Assembly (NCBI RefSeq): GCF_002804065.1
Contig: NZ_CP024955.1
Location: 1,426,001 to 1,490,000, forward strand
Origin: Kyrpidia spormannii
Lineage (GTDB): Bacteria; Bacillota; Bacilli; Kyrpidiales; Kyrpidiaceae
Direction: 5' to 3'
Length of the DNA stretch: 64,000 nt
Below are positions 33,844 through 43,882 of the stretch, in pieces. Position 1 is the stretch's first letter, and every line of letters starts with the position of its first letter. The notes under the pieces are model-generated. The model did not search any database, was not told the origin of the DNA, and saw only the letters and a program-made list of their open reading frames with translations. Both the position numbers and the translations under genes were made by a program.

Positions 33844-36800
33844 ATGCAGAACGAGCTGGGCATGTGGGAGGGCTCGGAACACGATGCGTGCGGAATCGTC
33901 GCCGCCGTGCAAAGAAACGGTGTTCCCTCCAACGAGAATGTTCAGAGCGTCATTAAGGCTCTGATTCAGATGCAGCATCGGGCGGGGTTCGTCGACGGGG
34001 AGGGAGACGGGTGCGGGATTTTGATGGATCTTCCTCGAAAGTTATGGTCGAAGAAACTCGTCCATCATGGCCATCCCGGCTCGCTCGCTGAGGATCCCCG
34101 GTTTGCTGTGGGACATTTTTTCATCCCCCGGGAGTCGGAGGAGTCGCGGGAGAAGTGGAAGGCCAAAGTTCGGGGATTGTTCGGGGAGCACCGCCTGGAG
34201 ATTCTCATCGAGGAAGAAGGGAATGTGAATTCCAGGGCCTTGGGGCCCCGGGGCCGGGCGGATGAACCGGTCTTTTGGCAGGTGGCTGGTCTGGTGGAGG
34301 ATGCCCAAGGGGCGGGGCGGGTTTTGTTTGAGCTGCAGCTGGCCGTCGAAGCCCAGACCCCGGTGCACGTGGTGTCCCTGAGCACCGAGACGGTGGTGTA
34401 CAAAGTCCGCGGGTCAGCCGGTACCCTGCCGGATTATTATCCGGATTTGGCGAGCCGGGATCTGCGATCCGCTGTGAGCATTGGACATAACCGGTATTCT
34501 ACCAATACATCCACGGTGTTCGAACGGGTTCAGCCGTTTTCATTATTAGGTCACAACGGGGAAATCAACACCATCGCGAAGCTTCGAGAAGAGGCTGAGA
34601 TGTTGGGGATTCCCTTGGTTCGGGAGGCGAGTGACTCCCAGGATTTGAACCGAACCCTGGAAGGGTTGATCCACCGGTTCGGTTTGACACTGTATGAAGC
34701 GATGGAATTGGTGTTCCCACCGATCATCAATGAAATTAAGAATTTTTCACCCGATTTGCAGGATTTATACATGTTTTTCCGTTCGGCTTGGGGACCCTTT
34801 GCCCAAGGGCCGGCCGGGATCGTTTCTCGTTACGGAGACGAATGTGTCTTCAGCGTAGATGCCTTGGGGCTTCGCCCTTTGTGGATGTTGCAAACGGAAA
34901 GCGCCTTGTTTTTCTCCTCTGAACAGGGAATTGTGGAGTTGGCGGATATGGTCGCCGATCCCAAACCACTGGCACCCGGTGAGAAGATCGGCGTGCAGCT
35001 TCTTCGGGGCAAGGGTCTGAAGATCCATCCCTACCACGAATATCAAAGGGTGGTTTTGGAACGGGCGAAAGAGCGATTTGCTTTCGATCACTTCCGGGGA
35101 TCGCTCCAGTTCGGCATGCCGGGGGTGGCCCTGGATGCCGGGGTGTCTGAGGGACTGCGGAATGTTCCCGATCGGCCGGAGCTCCGGGATCGGTTGGTGG
35201 CCGCTTTCGGTTGGGATGCGGACGATCTCAAGTTGCTTGAGTTCGAGGCTCACACCGGGGCGGAACCAATCCGCTCCCTGGGCTATGACGGGCCACTCGC
35301 CGCTTTGTCCCGGGAACGCCAAAACCTGGCTGATTTCTACAAAGAAACGGTGGCGGTGGTGACGAATCCCGCCATCGACCGAGAACGGGAGATCGAACAC
35401 TTCTCCACCCGGACTGTATTGGGCCCCAGGCCGTCGTTGGCTGGCGGCGCGGCCAGGGCAGGGCGCCGGGTGGAACTCCAGACGCCGCTTCTTCTCGGAG
35501 GTCATCGAACCCGATCGGTGTTACCGGCTGAAGAGTACCGGGGGCTGGCGCACCAGCTGGGGACTTACCTTTTCGAAGACCTGTTGCGGGAATTCGACGT
35601 TTCACCCGAAGCGGTTTATGTGTTGGACGCCACCTTTGCGGAAGACGAAACGCTGAAAGAAGCAGTGGCTCGCCTGGGCCGGGAGGCGGCCGATGCTGTC
35701 GAGGCGGGCGGTTGCCTCTTGGTGATCGATGACGACCGGGCCTTCCGAGACGGGCGGCAATGGATCGACCCGCATCTGGCCGTATCGGCAGTTCATGTCG
35801 CGTTGAAAAATCGGGCGCCCAAAGCCGGGGCGGACAATCTCCGGCGGCGGGTCAGCGTGGTCTTGCGCTCGGGTGCCCTGAGAAATCTTCATGATCTCGT
35901 AACCGCCATCGGGCTTGGGGCGGATGCTTTGAACCCGTATCTCATGTGGGAACTCGCCGGTGGAGATCCTGCGGTGTCCGTGGGCAATCTCTACGCGGCG
36001 CTTCAGAAGGGCTTGGAGAAAGTCATTTCCACCCTCGGCATTCACGAGCTGCGGGGCTATGACCGGCTATTTTCTTCCATCGGGTTAAAACCGGAATTGC
36101 ACCCCGTGTTAGAGACACCGGGATTTTGCGGTTCTGAAACGGCGGGATTCGGATGGCGGGAATTCGAAGCCGAGGCTCGTCGACGGTATGAGATTGCAAA
36201 CGGGGAGGGAGCCGCACGCCCGGTTCGCCAGTACAATTATTATCCCCGGATTTGGAAAGCCGCGGGGGATGCGGCCCAAGGGGTGAGACCATACCGGGAA
36301 TACGTGGAAAAGCTGGCGGAGATGGAGCGTAGCCACCCCATTTCCCTGCGGCACGTCATGGATTTGAAAGAATCCGAAGCGAGCGGTGTTGACCCGGACG
36401 AGGTAGACCTGTCGGTAGGGGAACACAGCCTGCCCTTTCTCATCTCTTCCATGTCCTTCGGATCTCAGAATGAGACAGCGTACCGGGCTTATGCTGAAGC
36501 GGCGAAACAGCTCGATATGGTGGCCATGAACGGCGAGGGCGGCGAGATCAAAGACATGATTGGCAAGTACCCGAAACACCGGGGGCTGCAAGTGGCGTCA
36601 GGGCGCTTCGGAGTGAACATCGAGTTGTGCAATGCGGCCAACATCCTTGAAATCAAGATCGGTCAGGGGGCAAAGCCAGGGGAAGGCGGTCACCTGCCCG
36701 GCTCCAAGGTCTCGGCGAAGGTGGCGGCGGCGCGAAATGCGCAACCGGGAATCGATTTGATCTCTCCTTCGAATAACCACGACATTTATTCGATCGAGGA

Positions 36801-38412
36801 TTTGGCCCAGATGATCGATGAGTTGAAAACGGCCAATCCGAACGCCCGGGTGTCGGTCAAGGTGCCCGTGGTGCCCAACATCGGCACCATTGCTGTGGGC
36901 ATCGCCAAAGCGGGCGCCGATATTATCACCCTGAGCGGATATGACGGCGGGACGGGTGCCGCCAGGGCCCACGCGCTTAAGCATGTGGGCTTGCCGGTGG
37001 AGATCGGCGTCCGCCACGCCCATGTGGCGCTGACAGAGGCGGGGTTGCGGGATCAGGTGGAGATCTGGGCGGACGGCGGCCTGAAAAGCGGTCTCGATGT
37101 GGTGAAAATGATCCTGCTCGGAGCGAATCGCTGCGGTTTTGCAACCCTGGCCATGGTGGCGGTGGGGTGCACGAGTTGCCGGGCCTGCCACAAAGACACC
37201 TGCCACGTCGGGATCGCCACCCAGATCGAATCGACAGAAGAGGCGAAGGAAAAGGGGCTGAAGATGTTCGTGCCCCGGGAGTTCGACACCGCGGTGGCGA
37301 ACTTGGTGACCCTGTTCCGCGCCATGGGACGAGAGGTTCAGGAATGGACGGCCCGGCTGGGGGCGAGACGGACTCAGGATCTGGTTGGCAGAACGGACCT
37401 TCTAGAACAGGTTCGGGAGTTGGATCGGGTCGATGTGACAGCGCTCCTGGTGCCCACCATTGTGAGCACCCGGAAGGTGGCCCTGGCCAGCGCTCCCAAA
37501 GTTCGCCTGAGCAGCGTTGGCGTCGATTCGTTGACCGAGCGGATTGCAGCCCAGGCGACATTGGAGGTGGCGGCGGGTAGCGAGACGGTGGTCCAGCAGG
37601 TGGACCAGGTCACCGCCCACGATCGGGTGTTGGGCAGTTTCTTGGCAGGTTCGGTAACCCGGGGCCGATTCCGGGGCGAGATGAAGCGCTTCAAAAAAGC
37701 GAATCTCGATTTCAACGGCGGATCGATCGCTGGAAACGGCCTCGGTGCGTATAATGCCCCGGGCGTCCACATTCGAGTTGAAGGCGGCGCCCAGGACGGG
37801 GTGGGAAAAACCGCTGTGGGCGGTAAGATTGTCGTGATGAAAGGGCTGAACCGCCGAGGCGAGCGCCTGGATGGGTCTGTGGGTAAGGGGTTGGCCTACG
37901 GGGCTCAAAAGGGCTTGTTCATCGTCCAGGGAGATGCCGATTCCCGGGCTGGGATTCGCCTTTCCGGCGCTGACGTGATCATCGGGGGCATGCTCCGGGA
38001 ACCTGTGAACGATTCCCTGGGTCTCATTGGCGCCCGGGCGAATTTGAAAGGGTTTGCCTTTGAGTATATGACGAATGGCCGGGCGCTGGTTCTCGGCGAC
38101 CCAGGGCCGTGGATTTGTTCGGGGATGACCGGGGGCGTTGTGTATTTGCGGGTACAGCCGGAGATGGGACTAACCGAAGAAGCGTTGAAACGGCGGATTG
38201 CCAAGGGCGCCAAGGTGTCGATGCAGCCCTTAGATCCGGAAGGGAAGCGGGACGTCGAAGAACTGCTGCATCTGTACCTCCGGGAGCTCATGCGCACGAA
38301 GCAATATGAAGAGGCGGATACGGTGCGCCGGCTACTCGACCACAGTGAAAACCACTTTGTCATGATCAAGCCAAGCCGTCAGCAGACCGACCAAGACATC
38401 GCCACAGAATGA
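33844..38412 (+). CDS. gltB: glutamate synthase large subunit
   Basis: Transfers the glutamine amide to 2-oxoglutarate. 1522 residues: class II amidotransferase domain with N-terminal nucleophile Cys16 after a 15-residue propeptide (EHDACGIVAAV), central domain, FMN-binding barrel (LPFLISSMSFGSQNETAYRA; GEGGHLPGSKVS), the 3Fe-4S cysteines in GCTSCRACHKDTCHVGIATQ, and the C-terminal GxGxG helix domain (GKTAVGGKIVV). ATG 33844 with AGGGGGTGG is preferred; GTG 33697 would place 49 odd residues ahead of it and lacks a ribosome site. No small subunit gene is adjacent, so electrons may come from ferredoxin or from a distant GltD. Confidence 0.95.
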   Translation: MQNELGMWEGSEHDACGIVAAVQRNGVPSNENVQSVIKALIQMQHRAGFVDGEGDGCGILMDLPRKLWSKKLVHHGHPGSLAEDPRFAVGHFFIPRESEESREKWKAKVRGLFGEHRLEILIEEEGNVNSRALGPRGRADEPVFWQVAGLVEDAQGAGRVLFELQLAVEAQTPVHVVSLSTETVVYKVRGSAGTLPDYYPDLASRDLRSAVSIGHNRYSTNTSTVFERVQPFSLLGHNGEINTIAKLREEAEMLGIPLVREASDSQDLNRTLEGLIHRFGLTLYEAMELVFPPIINEIKNFSPDLQDLYMFFRSAWGPFAQGPAGIVSRYGDECVFSVDALGLRPLWMLQTESALFFSSEQGIVELADMVADPKPLAPGEKIGVQLLRGKGLKIHPYHEYQRVVLERAKERFAFDHFRGSLQFGMPGVALDAGVSEGLRNVPDRPELRDRLVAAFGWDADDLKLLEFEAHTGAEPIRSLGYDGPLAALSRERQNLADFYKETVAVVTNPAIDREREIEHFSTRTVLGPRPSLAGGAARAGRRVELQTPLLLGGHRTRSVLPAEEYRGLAHQLGTYLFEDLLREFDVSPEAVYVLDATFAEDETLKEAVARLGREAADAVEAGGCLLVIDDDRAFRDGRQWIDPHLAVSAVHVALKNRAPKAGADNLRRRVSVVLRSGALRNLHDLVTAIGLGADALNPYLMWELAGGDPAVSVGNLYAALQKGLEKVISTLGIHELRGYDRLFSSIGLKPELHPVLETPGFCGSETAGFGWREFEAEARRRYEIANGEGAARPVRQYNYYPRIWKAAGDAAQGVRPYREYVEKLAEMERSHPISLRHVMDLKESEASGVDPDEVDLSVGEHSLPFLISSMSFGSQNETAYRAYAEAAKQLDMVAMNGEGGEIKDMIGKYPKHRGLQVASGRFGVNIELCNAANILEIKIGQGAKPGEGGHLPGSKVSAKVAAARNAQPGIDLISPSNNHDIYSIEDLAQMIDELKTANPNARVSVKVPVVPNIGTIAVGIAKAGADIITLSGYDGGTGAARAHALKHVGLPVEIGVRHAHVALTEAGLRDQVEIWADGGLKSGLDVVKMILLGANRCGFATLAMVAVGCTSCRACHKDTCHVGIATQIESTEEAKEKGLKMFVPREFDTAVANLVTLFRAMGREVQEWTARLGARRTQDLVGRTDLLEQVRELDRVDVTALLVPTIVSTRKVALASAPKVRLSSVGVDSLTERIAAQATLEVAAGSETVVQQVDQVTAHDRVLGSFLAGSVTRGRFRGEMKRFKKANLDFNGGSIAGNGLGAYNAPGVHIRVEGGAQDGVGKTAVGGKIVVMKGLNRRGERLDGSVGKGLAYGAQKGLFIVQGDADSRAGIRLSGADVIIGGMLREPVNDSLGLIGARANLKGFAFEYMTNGRALVLGDPGPWICSGMTGGVVYLRVQPEMGLTEEALKRRIAKGAKVSMQPLDPEGKRDVEELLHLYLRELMRTKQYEEADTVRRLLDHSENHFVMIKPSRQQTDQDIATE

Positions 38413-38425
38413 GTGGGAACAAAAG

Positions 38426-38456
38426 GGGGCCCGAGGAGGGCCCCTGAGAATTTTTT
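38426..38456 (+). terminator. terminator after gltB
   Basis: GGGGCCC (38426-38432) pairs with GGGCCCC (38438-38444), loop of 5; six T follow after a six-base gap. Confidence 0.7.
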
Positions 38457-38476
38457 CGCAGGGCAAATGTTTTCGT

Positions 38477-38505
38477 TTGACTCTGGGCCCAGAAAGCAGT
38501 ATGAT
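38477..38505 (+). promoter_or_regulatory. sigma-A promoter of the cold-shock gene
   Basis: TTGACT (38477-38482), 17-bp spacer, TATGAT (38500-38505). Near consensus; predicts a short 35-base leader, unlike the long thermosensing leaders of some csp genes. Confidence 0.75.
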
Positions 38506-38547
38506 AAAAGCGGTTGAATGGCCAAATGGATTTCTAGGAGGTTTCCG

Positions 38548-38745
38548 ATGCAAGGAAGGGTTAAATGGTTTAACGCGGAAAAGGGCTACGGGTTCATCGA
38601 ACGGGAGGACGGGGGCGACGTGTTCGTCCACTTTTCCGCGATCCAGCAGGAGGGCTTTAAAAGCCTCGAAGAAGGACAGTTGGTGGAGTTTGACATTGTG
38701 GAAGGTGCTCGTGGTCCCCAAGCCGCGAACGTCGTCAAACTGTAA
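38548..38745 (+). CDS. cold-shock domain protein
   Basis: 65-residue single-stranded nucleic-acid binding protein. RNP1 (KGYGFIE) and RNP2 (VFVHFSAI) motifs are intact and the length is that of CspB-type proteins. ATG 38548 with TAGGAGG upstream. Monocistronic between a promoter and a terminator. Serves as RNA chaperone at low temperature or in stationary phase. Confidence 0.95.
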   Translation: MQGRVKWFNAEKGYGFIEREDGGDVFVHFSAIQQEGFKSLEEGQLVEFDIVEGARGPQAANVVKL

Positions 38746-38792
38746 CGCGGAAATCTCCTAGTGAAGCAGGATCGATTTCAACGCGGATACGG

Positions 38793-38822
38793 CCTCGAGG
38801 AGTATATCCTCGAGGTTTTTTG
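38793..38822 (+). terminator. terminator of the cold-shock gene
   Basis: CCTCGAGGA (38793-38801) pairs with TCCTCGAGG (38807-38815), loop of 5, then a run of T. Confidence 0.9.
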
Positions 38823-39050
38823 TTATGCCGGTGGCTGGTTTTCCCGGCTGTGAAGGGGATTATTCCGATGGGCGACGGAGCCAAGGAACGAATTCTAACC
38901 TTATTCAAGCATATGAGGGCTTAAGAGCCGACCTTCGGCGCTGGGCGAGTTCAGCGGGCGACCTTCTTGCCCTCAATTCTAGTTACGGGAATGGGAGTGG
39001 CTCGTCAATTGGCCGGCGGTCAAGTAGAATGCAGGAGAGGTGGTGGGTGA

Positions 39051-41480
39051 ATGGGAAAACGATTCAAAGCGTACATCCTTTTGTTTGTGATTCTGGCGGG
39101 CTTTGTGTTCGCCGCGGTCGGGTGTACGCTCACGGTGCCGGCCTTTGACGCCAGCAAACTGGATCCCGCCCAAGAAACGATTATTTATGACAGATATGGG
39201 CAACCGGCCATCACCCTCAGGCCGAGTAAATCCATTCCAGTTCCGTTGCAAGACATTCCGATCAATTTGAGGAATGCGGTGATTGCCACCGAAGACAGTC
39301 GTTTCTACGAACACCCAGGTATCGACCTACGGGGCATGGCCCGGGCATTGGTCCGGGATATCCTGTCGGGAGGCAAGGTGGAAGGGGGAAGCACCATCAC
39401 CCAACAGTTGGCCAGGTGGGTCTTCCTCAACGACCAGAAGACGTTTTCACGCAAGATCGAAGAGATCATTCTTGCTGCTCAGTTGGAGCGCCATTACACC
39501 AAAGACGAGATCCTGGAAATGTATCTCAACAAAATTTATTTTGGCGGCCAAGCCTACGGGGTGGAGATGGCGGCTCGGCAGTATTTTGGCGTATCGGTTA
39601 AAGACTTAAACGGTCAAAAAGATCCCATCGGCGACTTGGCAAAATGTGCGTTGATCGCGGGTCTTCCCCAGGCGCCATCTTACTACAATCCCTTTGTGCA
39701 TCCCCAGGCGGCCAAGGAACGCCGAGACATCGTCCTGGAGAACATGTACAAAAATGGATATATTACGAAAGAGCAGATGGACGCCGCCAAACAGCAACCG
39801 GTCCCTACTTCCCCGCCGAAAACGGGGCTTCCGGTGGATGATAGCAACAAGTATCCGTGGTTCCTCGATTATGTCTTGGAAGAAGCGGAGAATCTCGGCA
39901 TAAGTGCGGACGAGATCATGCGGGGCGGGTACAGGATTTATACCACCCTGGACCCGCAGGTTCAGGAGTCGATGCAGCAGACTTACGAGAAAACGTCCTT
40001 GTTCCAATTGCCCAATGGCCAGCTCCCCCGGAGTGCAGCCGTCGTCCTCGACCCGAAAACGGGAGGCATCGCCGGGATTATCGGAGGCATGCAGTATAAG
40101 ACCTTCCGGGGGTTCAACTACGCCACCATGAACAACTTCACGATGACGGGAGGCAACGGGCAGAGCCCAGGGTCGACGATCAAGCCCTTGGTGGATTACG
40201 GGCCGGCCATTGAAACCGGGCGGTACGGCCCCAACTCGTTGTTGAAAGACCAGCTGATCACGTATGGATCGGGTGCCGGGGCTTATACGCCCCACAACTG
40301 GGACGGTCGGTACCGCGGCACGATGACCCTTCGCGCGGCACTGGAGCTGTCGGAGAATGCTCCGGCGGTATGGCTGCTGGATCAAATTGGCATCAAAACG
40401 GGTCTCGATTTCGCGAAGAAGCTCGGGCTACCCGTCACTCCGGACGATTACAACCATTTGGCAGTAGCTCTCGGGGCCACGTCCAAGGGGGCTTCGCCCT
40501 TGATCATGGCCCAGGCCTATGCCGCTTTTGACAATGCGGGCCAATTCATCAAGGCCCACGCCATCACGAAGATCGTGGACGGCAACGGCCGGGTGCTGGT
40601 GCAGCCCGATTACGCGCCCACCCAGGTCATGCAGCCCCGCACCGCGGCGACGATGACCGATTTGCTCAAGAGCGTGGTGGATCACGGTTTGGGGGCTGCC
40701 GCCCGGATTCCGGGCTACGCCGTGGCTGGGAAAACGGGGACCCAGGAATATGCGCCCATTAAAGGGCAGAACACCGATCTATGGTTTGTGGGTTACACTC
40801 CGGATTATGTCGGGGCGGTCTGGATGGGTCCTCCCGATGGAATGAACTATATCCCGCTGAGTCCCGGTCAGCAAGGTGAGTACGGGAGTGGAAAGGCGGC
40901 GGCGGTGTTCCAGTCGATGATGACGAGGATTATTCAAACCGAGCATCTACCGCCCAAACCTTTCCCCGTCCTCGGAGGGACATCCACCCCAACGCCGCCT
41001 CCGGACCAAACTCCGCCTTCCCAGGCGATCACCGACCTGGCAGCCACGGTGTCCTCGGATGGCAGCAAGGTGGATCTGCGCTGGACGCCCATCCAAGGGG
41101 ATGTTTCCTACCGGGTGTACCGGACGGAGAATGGGGGAACCCAGGCCCTCGTTGCTTCGGTGACAGGCGGGTCCTGGACGGATGACCAGGTCACGCCAGG
41201 TGGTCAGTACGAGTACGTCGTGGCAGCGGTGGACGGATCGGGGAACGAGGTGAACCGGTCCAATGCCGTGACGGTTTCGATTCCCGAAACGGTCCAGCAG
41301 CCCCCGGGTCGATCCCAGACGGACACCGGAAACGGCGGGAAGCCCCAAAAGCCTCCCAAAGAGGACAAAAAGAATCACGGGAGTACCGGTGAGAACGGCG
41401 GCGGGGCTTCCGGAGGGCAACCCACGAATCCGATCGAAAATCAGCCTGGGACGCCCCAAACGTCCACCGTCTTCCAATGA
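39051..41480 (+). CDS. class A penicillin-binding protein (PBP1A type) with FN3 domain
   Basis: 809-residue bifunctional peptidoglycan synthase. Membrane anchor at 7-27. Glycosyltransferase domain: ATEDSRFYEHPGIDLRG with catalytic Glu, EGGSTITQQLAR and ILEMYLNKIYFGG. Transpeptidase: SPGSTIKPL (Ser-x-x-Lys), SEN and KTGTQEY. After a proline-rich linker comes a fibronectin III module (about 655-745: AITDLAATVSSDGSKVDLRW) and a glycine/proline-rich tail. FN3 tails occur in several Firmicute PBP1s and probably touch wall polymers. The 38823-39050 gap shows only a weak promoter candidate. Confidence 0.94.
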   Translation: MGKRFKAYILLFVILAGFVFAAVGCTLTVPAFDASKLDPAQETIIYDRYGQPAITLRPSKSIPVPLQDIPINLRNAVIATEDSRFYEHPGIDLRGMARALVRDILSGGKVEGGSTITQQLARWVFLNDQKTFSRKIEEIILAAQLERHYTKDEILEMYLNKIYFGGQAYGVEMAARQYFGVSVKDLNGQKDPIGDLAKCALIAGLPQAPSYYNPFVHPQAAKERRDIVLENMYKNGYITKEQMDAAKQQPVPTSPPKTGLPVDDSNKYPWFLDYVLEEAENLGISADEIMRGGYRIYTTLDPQVQESMQQTYEKTSLFQLPNGQLPRSAAVVLDPKTGGIAGIIGGMQYKTFRGFNYATMNNFTMTGGNGQSPGSTIKPLVDYGPAIETGRYGPNSLLKDQLITYGSGAGAYTPHNWDGRYRGTMTLRAALELSENAPAVWLLDQIGIKTGLDFAKKLGLPVTPDDYNHLAVALGATSKGASPLIMAQAYAAFDNAGQFIKAHAITKIVDGNGRVLVQPDYAPTQVMQPRTAATMTDLLKSVVDHGLGAAARIPGYAVAGKTGTQEYAPIKGQNTDLWFVGYTPDYVGAVWMGPPDGMNYIPLSPGQQGEYGSGKAAAVFQSMMTRIIQTEHLPPKPFPVLGGTSTPTPPPDQTPPSQAITDLAATVSSDGSKVDLRWTPIQGDVSYRVYRTENGGTQALVASVTGGSWTDDQVTPGGQYEYVVAAVDGSGNEVNRSNAVTVSIPETVQQPPGRSQTDTGNGGKPQKPPKEDKKNHGSTGENGGGASGGQPTNPIENQPGTPQTSTVFQ

Positions 41481-41581
41481 GATGTTCATAGAGTGTAGGC
41501 CGGATTGGGGCGTGGGGGCGACGGCCCCTTCCCCGCTCAGGGCCGCGGGAGAGTCCAGGCCGGTCCATGGAGTTGGACGGC

Positions 41582-41611
41582 TTGGATTTTTTCTGTTTCT
41601 TATGTTATAGT
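41582..41611 (+). promoter_or_regulatory. folE promoter
   Basis: TTGGAT, 18-bp spacer, TATAGT at 41606-41611, 55 bp before folE. Confidence 0.5.
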
Positions 41612-41665
41612 GGTTCACGACCGGGGCGGGTGGCGGGAGTCGGAGAAGGGAAGGGAACGACATCG

Positions 41666-42232
41666 ATGGGTTTTGACGTAGATAAGATTCAGACGGCCGT
41701 CCGCATGATTCTTGAAGCGATCGGGGAGGATCCAGAGCGGGAGGGGTTAAAGGACACCCCCGGCCGGGTGGCGCGGATGTATCAGGAAGTGTTTCGGGGA
41801 TTGCACCAGGATCCCCGGGAAGAACTGAATGCAATTTTCAATATTGAACACGAAGAATTGGTCCTCGTGCGGGACATTTTGTTCTATTCGATGTGTGAAC
41901 ACCACTTGGTCCCTTTTTTCGGCAAAGCCCATGTGGCGTATCTCCCACGGGGAGGGAGAGTCACGGGGTTGAGTAAGCTGGCGAGATTGGTGGAGACGGT
42001 GGCTCGCAGACCTCAGCTGCAAGAGAGGATCACCTCGACGGTGGCCGACGCGATTATGGAGAAATTGGAAGCCCGGGGTGCGGTGGTGGTTCTCGAAGCG
42101 GAACACATGTGCATGACCATGCGTGGAGTCAATAAACCTGGAAGCCAGACGGTGACCAGCGCCGTTCGCGGGGTATTTCTGGAAGACGGAAAGCTCCGGG
42201 AAGAGGTTTTCCGCCTGATCGGCCATCGGTAA
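41666..42232 (+). CDS. folE: GTP cyclohydrolase I, type IA
   Basis: First step of folate synthesis: GTP to 7,8-dihydroneopterin triphosphate. 188 residues. Zinc ligands are visible in CEHHLVPF and HMCMTMRGV, and the GTP-site in [13 protein letters not shown] 41666 follows GAAGGGAAGGG; the open frame upstream would pass through the promoter. Ends with a clean terminator. Confidence 0.95.
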   Translation: MGFDVDKIQTAVRMILEAIGEDPEREGLKDTPGRVARMYQEVFRGLHQDPREELNAIFNIEHEELVLVRDILFYSMCEHHLVPFFGKAHVAYLPRGGRVTGLSKLARLVETVARRPQLQERITSTVADAIMEKLEARGAVVVLEAEHMCMTMRGVNKPGSQTVTSAVRGVFLEDGKLREEVFRLIGHR

Positions 42233-42248
42233 GGGCAGATCGGCAGGG

Positions 42249-42272
42249 GGCGCCTCAAGGCGCCTTTTTTTT
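42249..42272 (+). terminator. folE terminator
   Basis: GGCGCC TCAA GGCGCC (42249-42264) followed by eight T. Confidence 0.88.
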
Positions 42273-42279
42273 GTGGTGG

Positions 42280-42975
42280 TCAGGGCTCCGGGTACAGCTG
42301 GAGGGGAATGCCCCTCAAATAATCCCATGACACCAGGTGAAAATCGATCCCAAACTTTCTGCCGGTGAGGGCGGTGCGGTGTCCGGGGCCGTGAAGGTGT
42401 CCGTAGATACATTTGTCAACACCGTAGTCGCCCATGAGGTCAATCAGATCGTTGGACTCATGGTGTTCGTTGACAGGAGGGTAATGGATCATCACCCACA
42501 GCCGACTGCCTGATGGCGCCGAACGGAGGGAGAGCTCCAGCCGGGCGATCTCCCGCTGAAAGATCCGCCCGTCATGTTCGGAAAAATCCCGGCTTCCCGG
42601 ACACGTCCAGCCCCGGGTGCCGCAGACGGCGATGTTGTCCCCGAGGATGACGCTGTCGTTCTGAATGGCGTACATATCCGGAGGCAGTGCCTCCCGGAGC
42701 CGGGAGATGCTCGGCCACCAGTAGTCGTGATTGCCCCTCAAAAGCACTTTTCGACCAGGCAGCCGGGAGATCCACAACAGGTCCGGAAGGGCCTCGGGCA
42801 GGCGCATCCCCCAACTGATATCCCCAGGGATCAAAACCCAGTCCTGGGGACCAACGGACCTCAGCCAGGCCTGACGGGTGCGGTCGGGGTGTTCTGCCCA
42901 GGCTTCCCCGAAAATCGTCATGGGCTTGGGAGTGTGTGAAGAAAGGTGAAGATCGCCGATCGCGTAAATGCGCAT
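42280..42975 (-). CDS. calcineurin-like metallophosphoesterase
   Basis: 231 residues. Dimetal motifs in order: GDLHLS, PGDISWG, GNHDYWW, HYPP and YGHLHGPGH. This is the YkuE/YaeI-like soluble group without a signal peptide; substrate unknown. The start at 42975 has GGAGG upstream (minus strand); ATG 42984 is three codons earlier. Convergent with folE, sharing its terminator region. Confidence 0.88.
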   Translation of the reverse strand: MRIYAIGDLHLSSHTPKPMTIFGEAWAEHPDRTRQAWLRSVGPQDWVLIPGDISWGMRLPEALPDLLWISRLPGRKVLLRGNHDYWWPSISRLREALPPDMYAIQNDSVILGDNIAVCGTRGWTCPGSRDFSEHDGRIFQREIARLELSLRSAPSGSRLWVMIHYPPVNEHHESNDLIDLMGDYGVDKCIYGHLHGPGHRTALTGRKFGIDFHLVSWDYLRGIPLQLYPEP

Positions 42976-43012
42976 GGTTTCCATCCTCCGGACCCGGCTT
43001 TGGCACGTTCTA

Positions 43013-43041
43013 TTTGTACACGAGTTCATTCCGAAATGCAA
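43013..43041 (-). promoter_or_regulatory. promoter of the metallophosphoesterase gene
   Basis: Minus strand TTGCAT (43041-43036), 17-bp spacer, TACAAA (43018-43013), 38 bp before the start. Confidence 0.5.
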
Positions 43042-43120
43042 GACACAGGATTCCCTCGGCGGTCGACAGGATTTTGGCGATTCATGTCGAACTAGTCACC
43101 AGCGGGAAGGAGGAAGAACG

Positions 43121-43867
43121 ATGGCGGACAAGGCGGCCCGTTCGTATCGCTACAGTATTGAGGGCAGCCTCAAGCGGGCCCTCTTTCTGGCCGGACATCC
43201 TCTGACGATGGGTGAACTATCTGCGGCGGTCAAGGCGCTGGGGCGAAGTGAATTATCCGACGAAGATTTGCAGGCCCGATTGCAAGCGGCTTTAACCACG
43301 GCGGCGGGGGCTTTTGAGTTTGAAGACGGCGCCTGGCGATTGCGAAAGGACGGCGGGTCGGAGCTGGGGGATTTAGCGCTGCAGTTTCTTCGCCAGGCGG
43401 GGCACCCGATGAAATTCGGCGATATTCTGCGCCATTTGCAATCGGTCACCCGGCGCAGCCGCGGGGAACTGATGTCCAGGGTGGATCTGGACGGGGATCC
43501 GCGTTTTGCCAGATTGGATTCTGGAGAATGGGTGTTGACCGATTGGCCGGAAACCATGGAGAGCCAGGATGAAGTGGCGGCCGGCGCGGAGATGGCGCAG
43601 GGGGAGGGGACGACGATGAGCGGTGGAGCGACGGAAGAGTTGGTGACACAAACCGTTCGTATGATTCGCGATCAATTGGCGCTGCTTCGGGAACGGGAGC
43701 AGGCGATTTCTCGAGAGGCCCTGGACTGTTTTTATCAAGAAGATTTGTCGGGGATCGAGCGGCTGATGAGGGAGCGGCGATCGCTGAAGAATCTAATTGA
43801 CAAGCTCGAAGGGGTGGCGGAGGATCTCCCCGCCTCCGACGAAGCGGCGGTGGGTACGGCTCCCTGA
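43121..43867 (+). CDS. winged-helix protein resembling RNA polymerase delta (HARE-HTH-like)
   Basis: 248 residues. Residues about 15-70 (LAGHPLTMGELSAAVKALGR) and 82-145 (FLRQAGHPMKFGDILRHLQ, then DPRFARLDSGEWVLTDW) look like two copies of the winged fold found in the delta subunit and HARE-HTH proteins; the RFxxLxxxxWxLxxW ending is the main clue. A C-terminal coiled coil spans about 175-235. Strong GGAAGGAGGAAG before ATG 43121. It heads a three-gene run with a coiled-coil protein and a helicase. Family placement is by eye. Confidence 0.55.
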   Translation: MADKAARSYRYSIEGSLKRALFLAGHPLTMGELSAAVKALGRSELSDEDLQARLQAALTTAAGAFEFEDGAWRLRKDGGSELGDLALQFLRQAGHPMKFGDILRHLQSVTRRSRGELMSRVDLDGDPRFARLDSGEWVLTDWPETMESQDEVAAGAEMAQGEGTTMSGGATEELVTQTVRMIRDQLALLREREQAISREALDCFYQEDLSGIERLMRERRSLKNLIDKLEGVAEDLPASDEAAVGTAP

Positions 43868-43882
43868 GGGGGACGATCGGCC

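Noticed and set aside
38825-39148. 107-codon frame between the cold-shock gene and the PBP
   Set aside because: Overlaps the PBP start by 98 bases in another frame and lacks a ribosome site.
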